Part shown: positions 18,697-27,940 of the stretch, in pieces
Position numbering within the stretch: position 1 is the first letter of the stretch
How the letters are laid out: every line of letters starts with the position of its first letter
NCBI GenBank assembly: GCA_903832665.1
Contig: CAILCG010000016.1
Span: 62,001 to 126,000 of the forward strand
Direction: 5' to 3'
Length of the DNA: 64,000 nucleotides
DNA from: an uncultured Methanomicrobiales archaeon
Lineage (GTDB): Archaea > Halobacteriota > Methanomicrobia > Methanomicrobiales > Methanospirillaceae
Program-made: the position numbers and the translations under genes
The notes under the pieces: generated by a model
What the model saw: only the letters and a program-made list of their open reading frames with translations
Databases searched by the model: none
What the model was told of the DNA's origin: nothing

Positions 18697-19935
18697 TTAC
18701 TTTTTTGCCGCTGCACTCTGGATCTCAAGCTGCTTTGCCAGCAGGGGGAGGAATGTCCCGGCATCGGATACGATACCTATTGCCTGCGTTGTACCGCGAT
18801 CCATCAGCTTGGTAAGATGGGCCGGGTTGATATCCACACACACCGTCTTGACCTTTGAAGGAAGGCAGTTCCCGACGGCAATCGAGTGGAGGAGCGTTGC
18901 AATCATCAATACCATGCTGCATCCTTCGATATGCTTGCGCATGGCATCCTGGGCTTCCATAACGTCCCGGATCACATCGGGCAACGGGCCGTCGTCCCTG
19001 ATGGAGCCGGCAAGCACGAAGGGGACTTTTTTCTTAACGCACTCATACATAATTCCGCTTTTTACCACACCGTTATCCACGGCATTCTTTATGGATCCTG
19101 CCCGCATGATCTCGCTGATTGCATAGAGGTGATGCTTGTGGCCACCCATGACTGGCTTACCGGTTGAGATATCCATCCCCAGGGAGGTTCCGAAGATATT
19201 GTATTCGATATCATGGGTGGGCAGGGCATTTCCGGCAAAGAGCACATCGATGTACCCCTTATGGATCAATTCTGCAAGTGCCTTGTCTGCCCCGGTATGA
19301 ATGATGGCAGGTCCCCCTACGAGGGCAATTTTTCCGCCGTTCTTCCGGACCTCCAGAACCTCACTGGCGATTCGCGCAATAAGAGTCTCGCTGGGTCGTT
19401 CGGAAGAGACGGTGCCATGCATGAACTCAAATGCACTCTCTTCGCGGGGGCGTTCGGGATAGTTTACACTCACTCCCTGTTCTCCAACAATCACCAGGTC
19501 TCCCTTGCGGACTTTTCCCAGGGCTACAGCGGTTGCATGATTCTTTTTTGGATCCACCACAATGAGAAAATCCATCTCAATTGCATGGACAGGAATCCAT
19601 TCTCCCCCGTACTTCACCTCAGTCGGATGATTGGAAGTTGTGTAAAATCCTTTGGGAACTACGCAATCTGCTTCGGCCGGGACCAGGAAGACGTCCTTGA
19701 CTTCAACCGGGCGTGCACCGAGACGATGGACTTCGGACAGAATGGATCGGAGTTTCTCATTATTCGGGGCATTGATCCGCAGGCGGGCATAACTCGGATC
19801 GGTCTTCTTCTTGCCAATATCAAAGACAAGGATCTCAAAGTTGCCGCCCATATCCATGACCCGGTCGAAGAGCTGTGTCATGATTCCGGAGTCGATGATA
19901 TGACCCCGCAGCTCTATCTCCTGCGACTCTCCCAT
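18697..19935 (-). CDS. TIGR00300 / LOR-SDH domain protein (putative ornithine cyclodeaminase)
   Basis: 412-aa protein with an N-terminal LOR/SDH-bifunctional-enzyme-conserved domain (about 1-100) and a C-terminal Rossmann-like domain (GGPAIIHTGADKAL, GNALPTHDIEYN, GSIRDDGPLPDV). Archaeal relatives of this family have been assigned ornithine cyclodeaminase activity (ornithine to proline plus ammonia). That transfer to this gene is by family only. Monocistronic on the minus strand with an AT-poor upstream region, and convergent with RaSEA across 13 nt. Confidence 0.75.
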   Translation of the reverse strand: MGESQEIELRGHIIDSGIMTQLFDRVMDMGGNFEILVFDIGKKKTDPSYARLRINAPNNEKLRSILSEVHRLGARPVEVKDVFLVPAEADCVVPKGFYTTSNHPTEVKYGGEWIPVHAIEMDFLIVVDPKKNHATAVALGKVRKGDLVIVGEQGVSVNYPERPREESAFEFMHGTVSSERPSETLIARIASEVLEVRKNGGKIALVGGPAIIHTGADKALAELIHKGYIDVLFAGNALPTHDIEYNIFGTSLGMDISTGKPVMGGHKHHLYAISEIMRAGSIKNAVDNGVVKSGIMYECVKKKVPFVLAGSIRDDGPLPDVIRDVMEAQDAMRKHIEGCSMVLMIATLLHSIAVGNCLPSKVKTVCVDINPAHLTKLMDRGTTQAIGIVSDAGTFLPLLAKQLEIQSAAAKK

Positions 19936-20055
19936 AATGATGAAGATCTTGGTGATGCACCTTTATATGCATTCCTGACAAATTTGGCAGATTCGGGCCC
20001 GTTTTTGGTTGAATGTCACAAATTGATTGTGTTTTTCCTGATATGATTAAACGGA

Positions 20056-20664
20056 TTATCCAGCCACGACCGGGTATTTTTTAAAAAATGCTTCGGCTTT
20101 TGCAAGATCAGCACGGGTGTTGATATTGAGTGCGAGTCGGGGTTCATCGAGAAGTATCTGCAATTCATCCTGGGGTTGGCCGATACACCCCCCGCTCAGA
20201 ATATTTACTCCGGTTGGACAAGCCTCAATGCCATGGATCATTTCACGATAGGGCATTGCCTCCTTGGAAGTGTTCACAAGGGTTGCAGGTACCCAGGTCG
20301 AAGCAGCATCTTTGTCATGGGAAAGGAACAGATCAGATATCGTATGAATAATTTCCGGCGTTATGCCCGGAATATCGGATACACTCACAAACAGCGGGTT
20401 TTCTTCTTCAAGAAGATGCACCGCACTGATCATATCGTCAACATATCCGGCGCCACCTGTTTTTACAAAATCTATACCATGAGCCCTGCACCAGTTCATC
20501 GTCATGGGCGTTTGCGGAGATGTGGCAACGACCGGACTGCACCCTGCACCTTTGAATGCATCTATCACATAGGAGATGAGCGGTCGCCCCGCGATCATGA
20601 TAAGGGGTTTTTCTCCAAGGTTAATCCGGACTCCGGCTCCGCCGGCCATAATCAGCGCATACAT
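20056..20664 (-). CDS. cobY: GTP:adenosylcobinamide-phosphate guanylyltransferase CobY
   Basis: Archaeal non-orthologous replacement of CobU. It activates adenosylcobinamide phosphate with GTP before attachment of the lower ligand. The 202-aa nucleotidyltransferase has the N-terminal IMAGGAGVRI signature, GEKPLIMIAGRPLI, and VSVSDIPGITPE with metal-binding Asp. It overlaps the end of cobD by 13 nt and is probably cotranscribed with it. CobY lacks the kinase activity of CobU, consistent with a separate route to the aminopropanol phosphate (cobD product). Confidence 0.92.
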   Translation of the reverse strand: MYALIMAGGAGVRINLGEKPLIMIAGRPLISYVIDAFKGAGCSPVVATSPQTPMTMNWCRAHGIDFVKTGGAGYVDDMISAVHLLEEENPLFVSVSDIPGITPEIIHTISDLFLSHDKDAASTWVPATLVNTSKEAMPYREMIHGIEACPTGVNILSGGCIGQPQDELQILLDEPRLALNINTRADLAKAEAFFKKYPVVAG

Positions 20665-21650
20665 TCTAAAAGTGCCTCGATGAGCAGAATATTTTCTTCA
20701 TGCGTCCTTACGGCAACGCGTACGCAGGTCGGTAAACCAAATGAAGTGCAGTCCCTTAGAAGGATCGAACGTTCTTCAAGCTGGTCGCAAAGTCGAGAAA
20801 CAGGGCGATTGCATTCGACGAGGATGTAATTGACTGACGACGGATAACACACCAGTCCCAGCGCTGTGATCTCCCAGATTAACCATTCACGCTCTTTTTC
20901 GATCTGTTCACGGGATTTCTCCAGATCATCTATGTGGAGGAGTGCCTCCATTGCAAAAGCTTCAGCATATGCATTCACACTCCACGGAGGACGGGTGATC
21001 TCAATCATCTCGATCAGTTCCGGCGAGCCGAACCCAAAGCCAAACCGGATCCCTGGTACCGAGAAACTTTTCGTAAGGGAATGCAGGACAAAGAGGTTTG
21101 GATCGGAGATATCTGAAAGGCTTTGGCGGGGATCGGAGAGCCCGATAAAGGCTTCATCGCAAAAGAGCATCCCGTCATGCGATTTTATTTCAGCGAGGCG
21201 CTGCAACAGGGCCTGTTTATCCAGCAACCTGCCGGTTGGATTATTGGGATTGCAGATGAATGAGACGTCCGCGGCTGAAGGATCTGCTGCCATGGCTGCA
21301 CCGGCGAGCTGGGCGGATAGTGCATATTCCCCAAATGTCGGAGATTCACAAAAATACTTTTTTTCTCCCCTTAACATGAGGGAACAAAAAACCCTGATGA
21401 TCTCGATTGACCCATTGCCGACACAGATCTCATCCGGCTTGCGGTGAAATGTTGCCGCTATCCGCCCCTTGAGCTCATAGTACGTGTCATCCGGATAGGA
21501 AGCAAGAAATGTCGGATCGCAGTTCCAGGCCAGTTGGGGGGGGTATGGGTTGATGCTCGCGCTGAAATCCTGCACTTTTTTTCGGGTTTTCTCGAGCTGT
21601 CGCTTCCCAGTGCCCCCATGAACCACGCGTTTTGGAAAGTCAACTGCCAC
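20652..21650 (-). CDS. cobD: Threonine-phosphate decarboxylase, cobamide aminopropanol branch
   Basis: PLP-dependent fold-type I enzyme (332 aa) of the histidinol-phosphate aminotransferase superfamily. N-terminal HGGTGKRQLEK and FSASINPYPP, then ICNPNNPTGRL and the PLP lysine in HSLTKSFSVPG are typical for CobD. It supplies (R)-1-amino-2-propanol phosphate for the nucleotide loop. A HisC identity is possible from sequence alone, but overlap with cobY favours CobD. A pseudo-close relationship to the cfb genes upstream is metabolic, not positional. Confidence 0.85.
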   Translation of the reverse strand: MAVDFPKRVVHGGTGKRQLEKTRKKVQDFSASINPYPPQLAWNCDPTFLASYPDDTYYELKGRIAATFHRKPDEICVGNGSIEIIRVFCSLMLRGEKKYFCESPTFGEYALSAQLAGAAMAADPSAADVSFICNPNNPTGRLLDKQALLQRLAEIKSHDGMLFCDEAFIGLSDPRQSLSDISDPNLFVLHSLTKSFSVPGIRFGFGFGSPELIEMIEITRPPWSVNAYAEAFAMEALLHIDDLEKSREQIEKEREWLIWEITALGLVCYPSSVNYILVECNRPVSRLCDQLEERSILLRDCTSFGLPTCVRVAVRTHEENILLIEALLECMR

Positions 21651-21732
21651 GAAAATCCCTTATTTTCCCTGAATACTTTGTTTGGCTGTCTTAAATGCGT
21701 TTTGAGAAGGCTCGACAATCAAAGAAGAAGGT

Positions 21733-21832
21733 TTTTATACCTATATGTTTTATTTAGATTCATCTGGTTAAGTCAGACACTAAGACACTTTTTGTCTGAC
21801 ACTTGTATGACAATTGACAGACAAGTGTCAGA
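21733..21832 (+). promoter_or_regulatory. Promoter and inverted-repeat operator of the RHH-ftsZ operon
   Basis: TATA-like TTTTATAC at 21733-21740 is followed by nested inverted repeats just past the predicted start site. GTCAGACA (21772-21779) pairs with TGTCTGAC (21793-21800). TCTGACACTTGT (21795-21806) pairs perfectly with ACAAGTGTCAGA (21821-21832). Symmetric TGTC/GACA half-sites at this position are what a dimeric ribbon-helix-helix repressor would bind, and the first gene encodes such a protein. Autoregulation is an inference. Confidence 0.7.
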
Positions 21833-21848
21833 TACATGAGGTAAAATG

Positions 21849-22025
21849 ATGCAAAGAATCACGCTCCGGCTGCCTGAACAGCAAATCAATCTTCTCCAAC
21901 AGATAGTGGATACGGGAGAGTATCCCAACATCTCTGAAGCTGTGAGGGCCGCGGTCCGCGAACTTGTTGAAAAACGTGCAAACCGTGTCTTAAAAGAGAG
22001 CGACCAGGTTTCATTCAAGGTTTGA
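21849..22025 (+). CDS. CdrS-like ribbon-helix-helix regulator upstream of ftsZ
   Basis: 58-aa protein (59 if the adjacent ATG at 21846 is used). The N-terminal β-strand [11 protein letters not shown] and helices around [19 protein letters not shown] are the MetJ/Arc/CopG fold, and the sequence style closely matches haloarchaeal CdrS, a short RHH regulator cotranscribed with ftsZ2 that controls cell division. GAGGT at 21838-21842 is a suitable ribosome-binding site. The stop is 10 nt before the ftsZ ATG. It lies directly behind the inverted-repeat operator. Confidence 0.88.
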   Translation: MQRITLRLPEQQINLLQQIVDTGEYPNISEAVRAAVRELVEKRANRVLKESDQVSFKV

Positions 22026-22035
22026 GAGGGTAAAC

Positions 22036-23202
22036 ATGCAGAGCATTATTAACGACGCTTTAAAAAATGCCGATCTCGAGAAAGAGATCAAAAAGGCCGG
22101 TAACGCAAGTGAAACGGACGACGACTTCTGCGGTCAGCCGCGGATCGTCATCATCGGATGCGGAGGCGCTGGAAACAACACCGTAAACCGTATTCATCAC
22201 ATGGGAGTATCCGGTGCAGAGACGATTGCAATCAACACGGACAAGCAGCACCTGGACATGATCCAGGCCGACAAACGTATCCTGATTGGCAAATCCTTAA
22301 CCAAGGGTCTCGGTGCCGGCGGGTATCCCGATGTCGGTAAACGCGCAGCTGAGATGGCCCGCCCCACACTGGAGGCTATTCTTGAATCAGCCGATCTCGT
22401 CTTCATCACAGCAGGTATGGGAGGAGGAACAGGTACCGGTTCAGCACCCGTTGTTGCATCCATTGCAAAAGAGCAGGGCGCAATCGTTGTCGGGATGGTC
22501 AGCTATCCGTTCCAGGTAGAAAAAGCCCGTCTGATCCGCGCTGAAGAAGGTCTCGAAGCACTTGCAGCATCCGCAGACTCGGTGATTGTTCTGGATAACA
22601 ACCGCCTGAAGAACTTCGTCCCCAATCTGCCACTCGGCCAGGCATTCTCCGTAATGGACCAGCTCATTGGTGAAACCGTAAAAGGTATTTCAGAAACCAT
22701 CACCGAACCGTCACTCATCAACATCGACTATGCAGATGTCCGTGCCATCATGTCAAAGGGCGGCGTTGCGGTCATGCTTGTCGGAGAGAGCAAGCAGCAG
22801 AACAAGGCAGAAAGTGTAGTTCGTGAATGTTTAAGCAACCCGATGCTCGACATCGACTACCGTGGCGCAACCGGCAGCCTGATCCACATCACGGGTGGCA
22901 CTGACCTTACGCTCCAGGATGCAGAAGAAGTTGCAACCTCGTTGACATATGAACTCGATCCCCATGCAGATGTCATCTGGGGCGCCCGCGTCCGCAGTGA
23001 CATGGAAGGCAAGATTCGTGTCCTCGCTATCATGACCGGTGTCAAGAGCGCGCAGATTCTCGGAACACGCCAGTCATACAAGACCATGGTCCAGGATATC
23101 GAGACCAAGAGATCGAACCCGAAAGCCGTTGAGATGCCCCAGAGCAGAAGAAGCGGCAGAGACCAGCCAAGTGGCGGCGGCGTTCTTGAATGGGTCGGTT
23201 AA
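22036..23202 (+). CDS. ftsZ: Cell division GTPase FtsZ
   Basis: Tubulin-like GTPase that forms the division ring. The 388-aa protein has GCGGAGNN at 41-48, the tubulin signature GGGTGTG at 129-135 and the T7 catalytic loop [11 protein letters not shown] at about 229-239. The tail is Arg/Ser/Gly-rich and ends GGGVLEWVG, a C-terminal interaction peptide. AGAGGGT precedes the ATG. Cotranscription with the upstream RHH gene is likely. A T-rich run follows at 23290. Confidence 0.96.
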   Translation: MQSIINDALKNADLEKEIKKAGNASETDDDFCGQPRIVIIGCGGAGNNTVNRIHHMGVSGAETIAINTDKQHLDMIQADKRILIGKSLTKGLGAGGYPDVGKRAAEMARPTLEAILESADLVFITAGMGGGTGTGSAPVVASIAKEQGAIVVGMVSYPFQVEKARLIRAEEGLEALAASADSVIVLDNNRLKNFVPNLPLGQAFSVMDQLIGETVKGISETITEPSLINIDYADVRAIMSKGGVAVMLVGESKQQNKAESVVRECLSNPMLDIDYRGATGSLIHITGGTDLTLQDAEEVATSLTYELDPHADVIWGARVRSDMEGKIRVLAIMTGVKSAQILGTRQSYKTMVQDIETKRSNPKAVEMPQSRRSGRDQPSGGGVLEWVG

Positions 23203-23387
23203 TTATACCGGTATACATTAACAACAACAAGAAATTTCAAAAACTCTAAGTAATTCAGGGAAATGTTGGCCAATCCAACCACCAACATCCTTTTTAAAAA
23301 AAATATTCAGATCGCAGATTTCCGCGCCATTTTCTCCGGGTCGTATCATCAGGAGAACCGGCGAAACACTTAATAATTCTTCAATCG

Positions 23388-23693
23388 TTTAAAATATAGT
23401 ACATTTGATCTATCCTTCGCTGGGAAGGGTATAGGTTGCATCCCGATTGAGATGGCACCTAGGTATTGGGAGCTGAACATCATGAACCGAGTGTTGAACA
23501 AAGACTTCATTTCGAGGTCTTCACTGAATTCTACGCTGATCACATTTTCTGATGTTTTTCACCCTGCATCCTGCATGCAGAGTTGGTATTTGAGTAACCC
23601 GGAAGGATCATGTTTCCGGTTCTTTATTAAAAAAATATCACAAATTCTCCATGCACTTCCCGGACAGGAGAATCTGATGAGGAGCTGTAACGC
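23388..23693 (+). promoter_or_regulatory. Promoter and long 5' leader of the coiled-coil gene
   Basis: The 491-nt gap after ftsZ holds no convincing gene. TATA-like TTTAAAATATAG at about 23388-23399 would start transcription near 23420, leaving a leader of about 270 nt. Within it, 23432-23442 and 23451-23461 can pair (TAGGT/ACCTA and CATC/GATG around a 2x2 internal loop) with the 8-nt loop CCGATTGA. A conserved leader or small RNA is possible. GAGGAG near 23678 is the ribosome-binding site of the next gene. Confidence 0.4.
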
Positions 23694-24554
23694 ATGTTGA
23701 ATGACCTTATGGAAAAGAGAAAGAAGACTCTTGCCGAGTCCGAAGAACACAAAAACCGTCGCAATGAACTGAATGCATCTGCAAGCAAGTTCGCCCGGGA
23801 AAGAAACACACTCAACAACCAGACCCGGGAATTTGTCGAAGAGGCGCAGAAGAATAAGGATCTCAGGGACAAATATAACCAGGACGTCCTTGATGTCAAA
23901 GCTCAGCGCAACGATTTCAACGACAAGGCAAATGTTCTTTTTGAAGAGATTGAATCGTTTAAAAAAGATCACGGCACTGCAAAAAGCCGTGGCACCAAAG
24001 AGATCCAGAAGCAGATCGAACTGATGGAATACCGCCAGCAGACGGAAGTATTTACCACAGACAAGGAACGCGAACTGATCGATAAGATCAAACAGATGAA
24101 AAGCCAGGTGCGCGAACAGGAAGCAGAGTTCGAACAGAACAAAGAGATGCGCACCAAGATCACGGAAGCACGTGAATTTCGAAAAGAAGCTTCAGATCTT
24201 CATGCAAAAGTAACCGAAGTTGCTGAGCTTGCCCAGAAACACCATGACCTGATGGTCGACTCATATCGCAAGGCAGACAAATCGCGCGAGGCTGCTGACG
24301 CAGCGCATAAGAGTTTTGTCGAGGCACAGGAATCAGCCGATTCCGAACACAAGTTCTTCATTGCCTGCCAGAAAGAACTCCGCGACTATGATAAAGTCAT
24401 ATCCGGCCTGCGCAAGAAGACCAAGAAAGTCAAAGTAACCAAAGAACAAAAAGCGGTCAGGAAAGAAGCAGAGAGCCTGTTTAAGAATTTCCGGGCCGGA
24501 GAAAAACTTACAACCGACGATATTTTACTTCTCCAGCGCTCAAAACTCATCTGA
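23694..24554 (+). CDS. COG1340-type archaeal coiled-coil protein
   Basis: 286-aa protein made almost wholly of charged heptad-like helices (about 1-250) rich in K, E, Q and R, with no membrane segment or signal. It resembles the archaeal coiled-coil family COG1340, whose function is not known. A basic stretch KKTKKVKVTKEQK precedes a short C-terminal domain ending LLLQRSKLI. It follows ftsZ after a long leader, so a structural or division-related role is possible but unproven. Poly-T tracts follow the stop. Confidence 0.7.
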   Translation: MLNDLMEKRKKTLAESEEHKNRRNELNASASKFARERNTLNNQTREFVEEAQKNKDLRDKYNQDVLDVKAQRNDFNDKANVLFEEIESFKKDHGTAKSRGTKEIQKQIELMEYRQQTEVFTTDKERELIDKIKQMKSQVREQEAEFEQNKEMRTKITEAREFRKEASDLHAKVTEVAELAQKHHDLMVDSYRKADKSREAADAAHKSFVEAQESADSEHKFFIACQKELRDYDKVISGLRKKTKKVKVTKEQKAVRKEAESLFKNFRAGEKLTTDDILLLQRSKLI

Positions 24555-24620
24555 TTTTTTTCACTCTTTTTTTCTCCGTCAGTAATAGTTTAATAGATTT
24601 ACTGCGATTTTATACTAGTA

Positions 24621-25754
24621 ATGACGCAAGGGCGGACATTAGTCCTCAGTGTCGATCGAGACGATGATATTGGCTGGAAAGGAAAGATCGAAAGCCCGGT
24701 CATTGGTCGAGCGGCAACAGTAAAAGCAGCTAACACATTAGCCCTTGCTGACCCTGAAGATTCGGATGTGAACGCAATCTTCATGGCCATCAAAATCTAC
24801 GATGAACTCACCGCCAAAGGTGAAGATACAGCGATTGCAGTGATTGCGGGGAATCATCTGCATATGATCGAAGGAGATCGCAAGATAGCCGCCTCACTGG
24901 AACAGGTAGTAAAGGAAACTCAGGCGACTACCTGCATTCTTGTTTCAGATGGGGCGGAAGATGAATACGTGGTTCCTATCATCCAGTCAAAGATCCCGGT
25001 CTCAAGCATAACACGGGTTATTGTAAACCAGATGCCCAATCTCGAAGGGACCTACTATATCCTAAAGAAATTATTTGATGATCCAAAAATCTCCCGGATG
25101 ATCTTCATCCCGCTCGGGCTTGCCATGCTCCTGTATGCATCGGCGTATCTTCTTGGGTATCCGGGCACGGCGACCATCATAGTTGTCGGAGTGATCGGAT
25201 GTTACATGCTCTACAAAGGCTTCGGGTTCGATGAGATTGTTCACGGAGTACTCGATGCGCTACGATTATCTCTCTCACGGGGGAGGTTCTCATTTATCAC
25301 CTACTCCACAACAATCCTCCTTATAATCATAGGGTTTACGACGGGATTTATCAATATCTTAAAATATTATACAGCAGACTCAAGCAACGGCATTGTGCTC
25401 TACATAATGACATTTATTTTTGGCTCAATCGAATGGCTGATTGTTGCCGGGCTTGTCACGACCATTGGTATAATTATCGACGTGTATGTCAACGAACGGG
25501 AGTCACTCGGAAAAGTGATCGTCTTTCCGTTCTTTGTCACAGCACTCGGCCTGATTCTGTACGGTGCCAGCGTGTTCATCATCATCCAGAACAGTGTGCC
25601 TGATTTCCCCCTGACAGCGGTCGAGGCACAAAGTGTCATTCTGTACACTACAATATTTGGTATAATTTCAGCAGTTCTGGGGGTTGTAATCCAGCATTTC
25701 GTGAATAAGAAGATGACAGAACTCCGCAAACAGGAAATTATCGAAGTTATGTAA
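24621..25754 (+). CDS. DUF373 membrane protein
   Basis: 377-aa archaeal protein of family DUF373. The soluble N-terminal half (about 1-150) has LVLSVDRDDDIG, SPVIGRAATVKAAN and CILVSDGAEDE, a metal- or nucleotide-binding-like acidic pattern. The C-terminal half carries about seven hydrophobic segments (from IFIPLGLAMLLYA to IFGIISAVLGVVI). Function is unknown. TATA-like TTTTATACTAG lies only 8-15 nt before the ATG, suggesting that either the start is further downstream or another promoter is used. The 278 nt after it show no gene. Confidence 0.8.
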   Translation: MTQGRTLVLSVDRDDDIGWKGKIESPVIGRAATVKAANTLALADPEDSDVNAIFMAIKIYDELTAKGEDTAIAVIAGNHLHMIEGDRKIAASLEQVVKETQATTCILVSDGAEDEYVVPIIQSKIPVSSITRVIVNQMPNLEGTYYILKKLFDDPKISRMIFIPLGLAMLLYASAYLLGYPGTATIIVVGVIGCYMLYKGFGFDEIVHGVLDALRLSLSRGRFSFITYSTTILLIIIGFTTGFINILKYYTADSSNGIVLYIMTFIFGSIEWLIVAGLVTTIGIIIDVYVNERESLGKVIVFPFFVTALGLILYGASVFIIIQNSVPDFPLTAVEAQSVILYTTIFGIISAVLGVVIQHFVNKKMTELRKQEIIEVM

Positions 25755-26032
25755 AAGAGCTGTAATTTACAAAATATTTACTGCACCCTGCTGAACTAAA
25801 AATAAAATAACCTTTTCTCTGGCACAAGGTTCAACGGGTTTTTATAAAATCTCCTGCAGGTGCTCGTAACAAATATTTACCAGAGCTAAAAACTCCGGCT
25901 GATCTTCGAGAACAATCCCAAAGAGGAAATTGTTCATCTGCAGTAGGATACCGGATTCTGTTGCAGGACGTATTCCCCGGTACGTGCAAAACAATTACCA
26001 TACTGATGAACAAGAATCAGTAAAAAAAGTGA

Positions 26033-26527
26033 TTATTTTGCGGACTTAAACCCGGATGCATCAGGCGAAGAACCGGTATTATTCGTGGCGAAATAACCCA
26101 TTCCGGCCGGGAATGCCTTTGCCATCGTAAAGTTACGGGTCTTTTGAGGGGTCTGGATTGTCAGGTTAGGTATTGCAACGTTAAACTCATGGGACGGGTA
26201 CCAGTATATTCCGTTCCCGTACGAGAAGGCTGCATCAGCAACAATAAAATCTGCACTGGAGAGATCGATGCGGGTAATCTGCGCATCCTCGTAATTAAGG
26301 ATCTTTAACAGTTTGCTCTTGAGATCCTGTTTTCCCAGAAGGAAGAATATGAACCGCGTCCCCTCATCCACGGCATAATTCACATGAATAGCGGCTGTGC
26401 CGTTGTCAAGCCGGACTATCACATCCTGGACTTTGATATACCCGTAACGTTCCTCATTCGCGGCGAATGCCGGGGTAATAAGGGACAGGGAAATGATGAA
26501 CAGCAGCGCGATAGCACAGGCTCGCAT
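26033..26527 (-). CDS. Secreted protein of unknown function
   Basis: 164 aa with a signal peptide (about 1-22, cleavage after TPAFA) and a β-rich body containing VIVRLDNGTAAIHVNYAVDEG and an aromatic stretch YGNGIYWYPSHEF. The tail SSPDASGFKSAK lacks a membrane anchor, so it may be released or held by partners. I recognise no family. It lies downstream of the propeller gene on the same strand with a 130-nt gap. Confidence 0.55.
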   Translation of the reverse strand: MRACAIALLFIISLSLITPAFAANEERYGYIKVQDVIVRLDNGTAAIHVNYAVDEGTRFIFFLLGKQDLKSKLLKILNYEDAQITRIDLSSADFIVADAAFSYGNGIYWYPSHEFNVAIPNLTIQTPQKTRNFTMAKAFPAGMGYFATNNTGSSPDASGFKSAK

Positions 26528-26659
26528 AGCAATACAAATTCGTGAAAGTCGCTTAAATGGTTTTGGGTAATCGCTACCGGTACCCGGAATTTTTCCGGAT
26601 TCATGACGTAAACTGATTCTGAAAAAATAACCCCCGCATGCAACAGATGATCTATTTTT

Positions 26660-27940
26660 TTAAAAAAATGGGGCAGTGAAATTCACACCAATTTTTTGAG
26701 AAAGGGAACTGATCGCATGCATAATGGGATCAACGATCTGGGAAAAAATGGCCGTGACCGGAGATATACCAGATGAGGGGTCCACAATCCCCGTCGGGAC
26801 TGGTTTAACAGGAGTAACATTCACGAGAGTAATTGGGATCAATGAAGCAGCTGGTGTAACCATGTTGATTTGCACAAGTCCTTCAGAAGAGGTATTTTCC
26901 CGATAAAACCCTACGTACCCCTGTGTTGCAAACCAGACCCGGTTTTCTGCATCAACATTTACGGTTTTCACAATGTCTGAAGTACCAATGCCTTCAAAAC
27001 GGGAAAGATGCCGGTATATCTCACCATCGCGCCAGATATATATCCCGTCATCGGTAGCAATATTGAGGCTCCCGTCCGATCCCGCAGCAATATCATTTAT
27101 GGTAATCTGTTTCTGCGTCAGATCACCCGTTTTCAGTATATCCTCAAAACCGGATACAGTGTCGAAATGAATGATCGTACTCGGGTTAAAGAAATAAACC
27201 CCGCCTAACGGGTCCCGTTTTACGTGCTGCATCTGTCCCTGGGGCGTATCTGTTCCTGCCAGGAGTTCGAACGAAACCGGGTCTTCCGGAGAGCGAACTA
27301 TCCATAACCCTTCATTTTCTGTGGCAATCACCAGTGAATTGCTTGCAGTATCAAGGGTCATGCTGTTTACCTCATAGAAACCCGGCCCATTTTTGATCAT
27401 TGGCTGAAACCATGTCCATTCGCCATTGCGGAACCGATGAATCCTGGAATGACCGGTCGATATCCACATATCATCATTCCAGCGCTGGAGATCATGGATT
27501 CGTGTTTCCTTGAGAAGCTGCTGATCGCGGATTACCTGGTAATAGACCCCGTTATAGATCTGGATGCCTCCGGAATACCCGATCCAGAGATTTCCCCGGT
27601 GATCGAATTCGATAGCGGTAACAAAATCATCCATCAGCCCTTGGGAAATATTGTCCCGGTTGATGTGACGCGTGTTCCAGGATCCATTGAAGGTAGATAA
27701 ACCGAATGAAGTTGCAAAGAGAACTTCACCACCCGGACCATTAATCTGGTCCATAATCTGGTCGGAATGGATCTGACTGCTGGTGGGAATGAAGAGCTCT
27801 ATTGTATAAGACAGTGTCTGAACAGCGGGAGACAACTCACCGGTAAAAGAAGTGTCATTTTGCAGGAGTGCACTGACCGGAGAAAAAATGAGTAATGAGA
27901 TGACTATAACAGCGATTTCATAACTCGCTCGTGACGCCAT
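26660..27940 (-). CDS. Secreted or membrane-attached sensor β-propeller
   Basis: 426 aa. After a signal-anchor segment (VIVISLLIFSPVSALL) come repeats of the two-component-regulator propeller type (GNLWIGYSGGIQIYNG, DDMWISTGHSRIHRF, GSLNIATDDGIYIWR, NRVWFATQGYVGFY), which form a sensory β-propeller. There is no kinase domain, and the last 70 residues are Pro/Val-rich with an amphipathic end. The start codon at 27940 lies inside cheD, so it is translationally coupled to the chemotaxis genes, suggesting a sensing partner. An upstream in-frame ATG at 27970 is less likely. Confidence 0.7.
   Translation of the reverse strand: MASRASYEIAVIVISLLIFSPVSALLQNDTSFTGELSPAVQTLSYTIELFIPTSSQIHSDQIMDQINGPGGEVLFATSFGLSTFNGSWNTRHINRDNISQGLMDDFVTAIEFDHRGNLWIGYSGGIQIYNGVYYQVIRDQQLLKETRIHDLQRWNDDMWISTGHSRIHRFRNGEWTWFQPMIKNGPGFYEVNSMTLDTASNSLVIATENEGLWIVRSPEDPVSFELLAGTDTPQGQMQHVKRDPLGGVYFFNPSTIIHFDTVSGFEDILKTGDLTQKQITINDIAAGSDGSLNIATDDGIYIWRDGEIYRHLSRFEGIGTSDIVKTVNVDAENRVWFATQGYVGFYRENTSSEGLVQINMVTPAASLIPITLVNVTPVKPVPTGIVDPSSGISPVTAIFSQIVDPIMHAISSLSQKIGVNFTAPFF

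Noticed and set aside
23452-23700. 82-codon plus-strand frame in the leader of the coiled-coil gene
   Set aside because: No similarity, and it overlaps the ribosome-binding site and start of the next gene.
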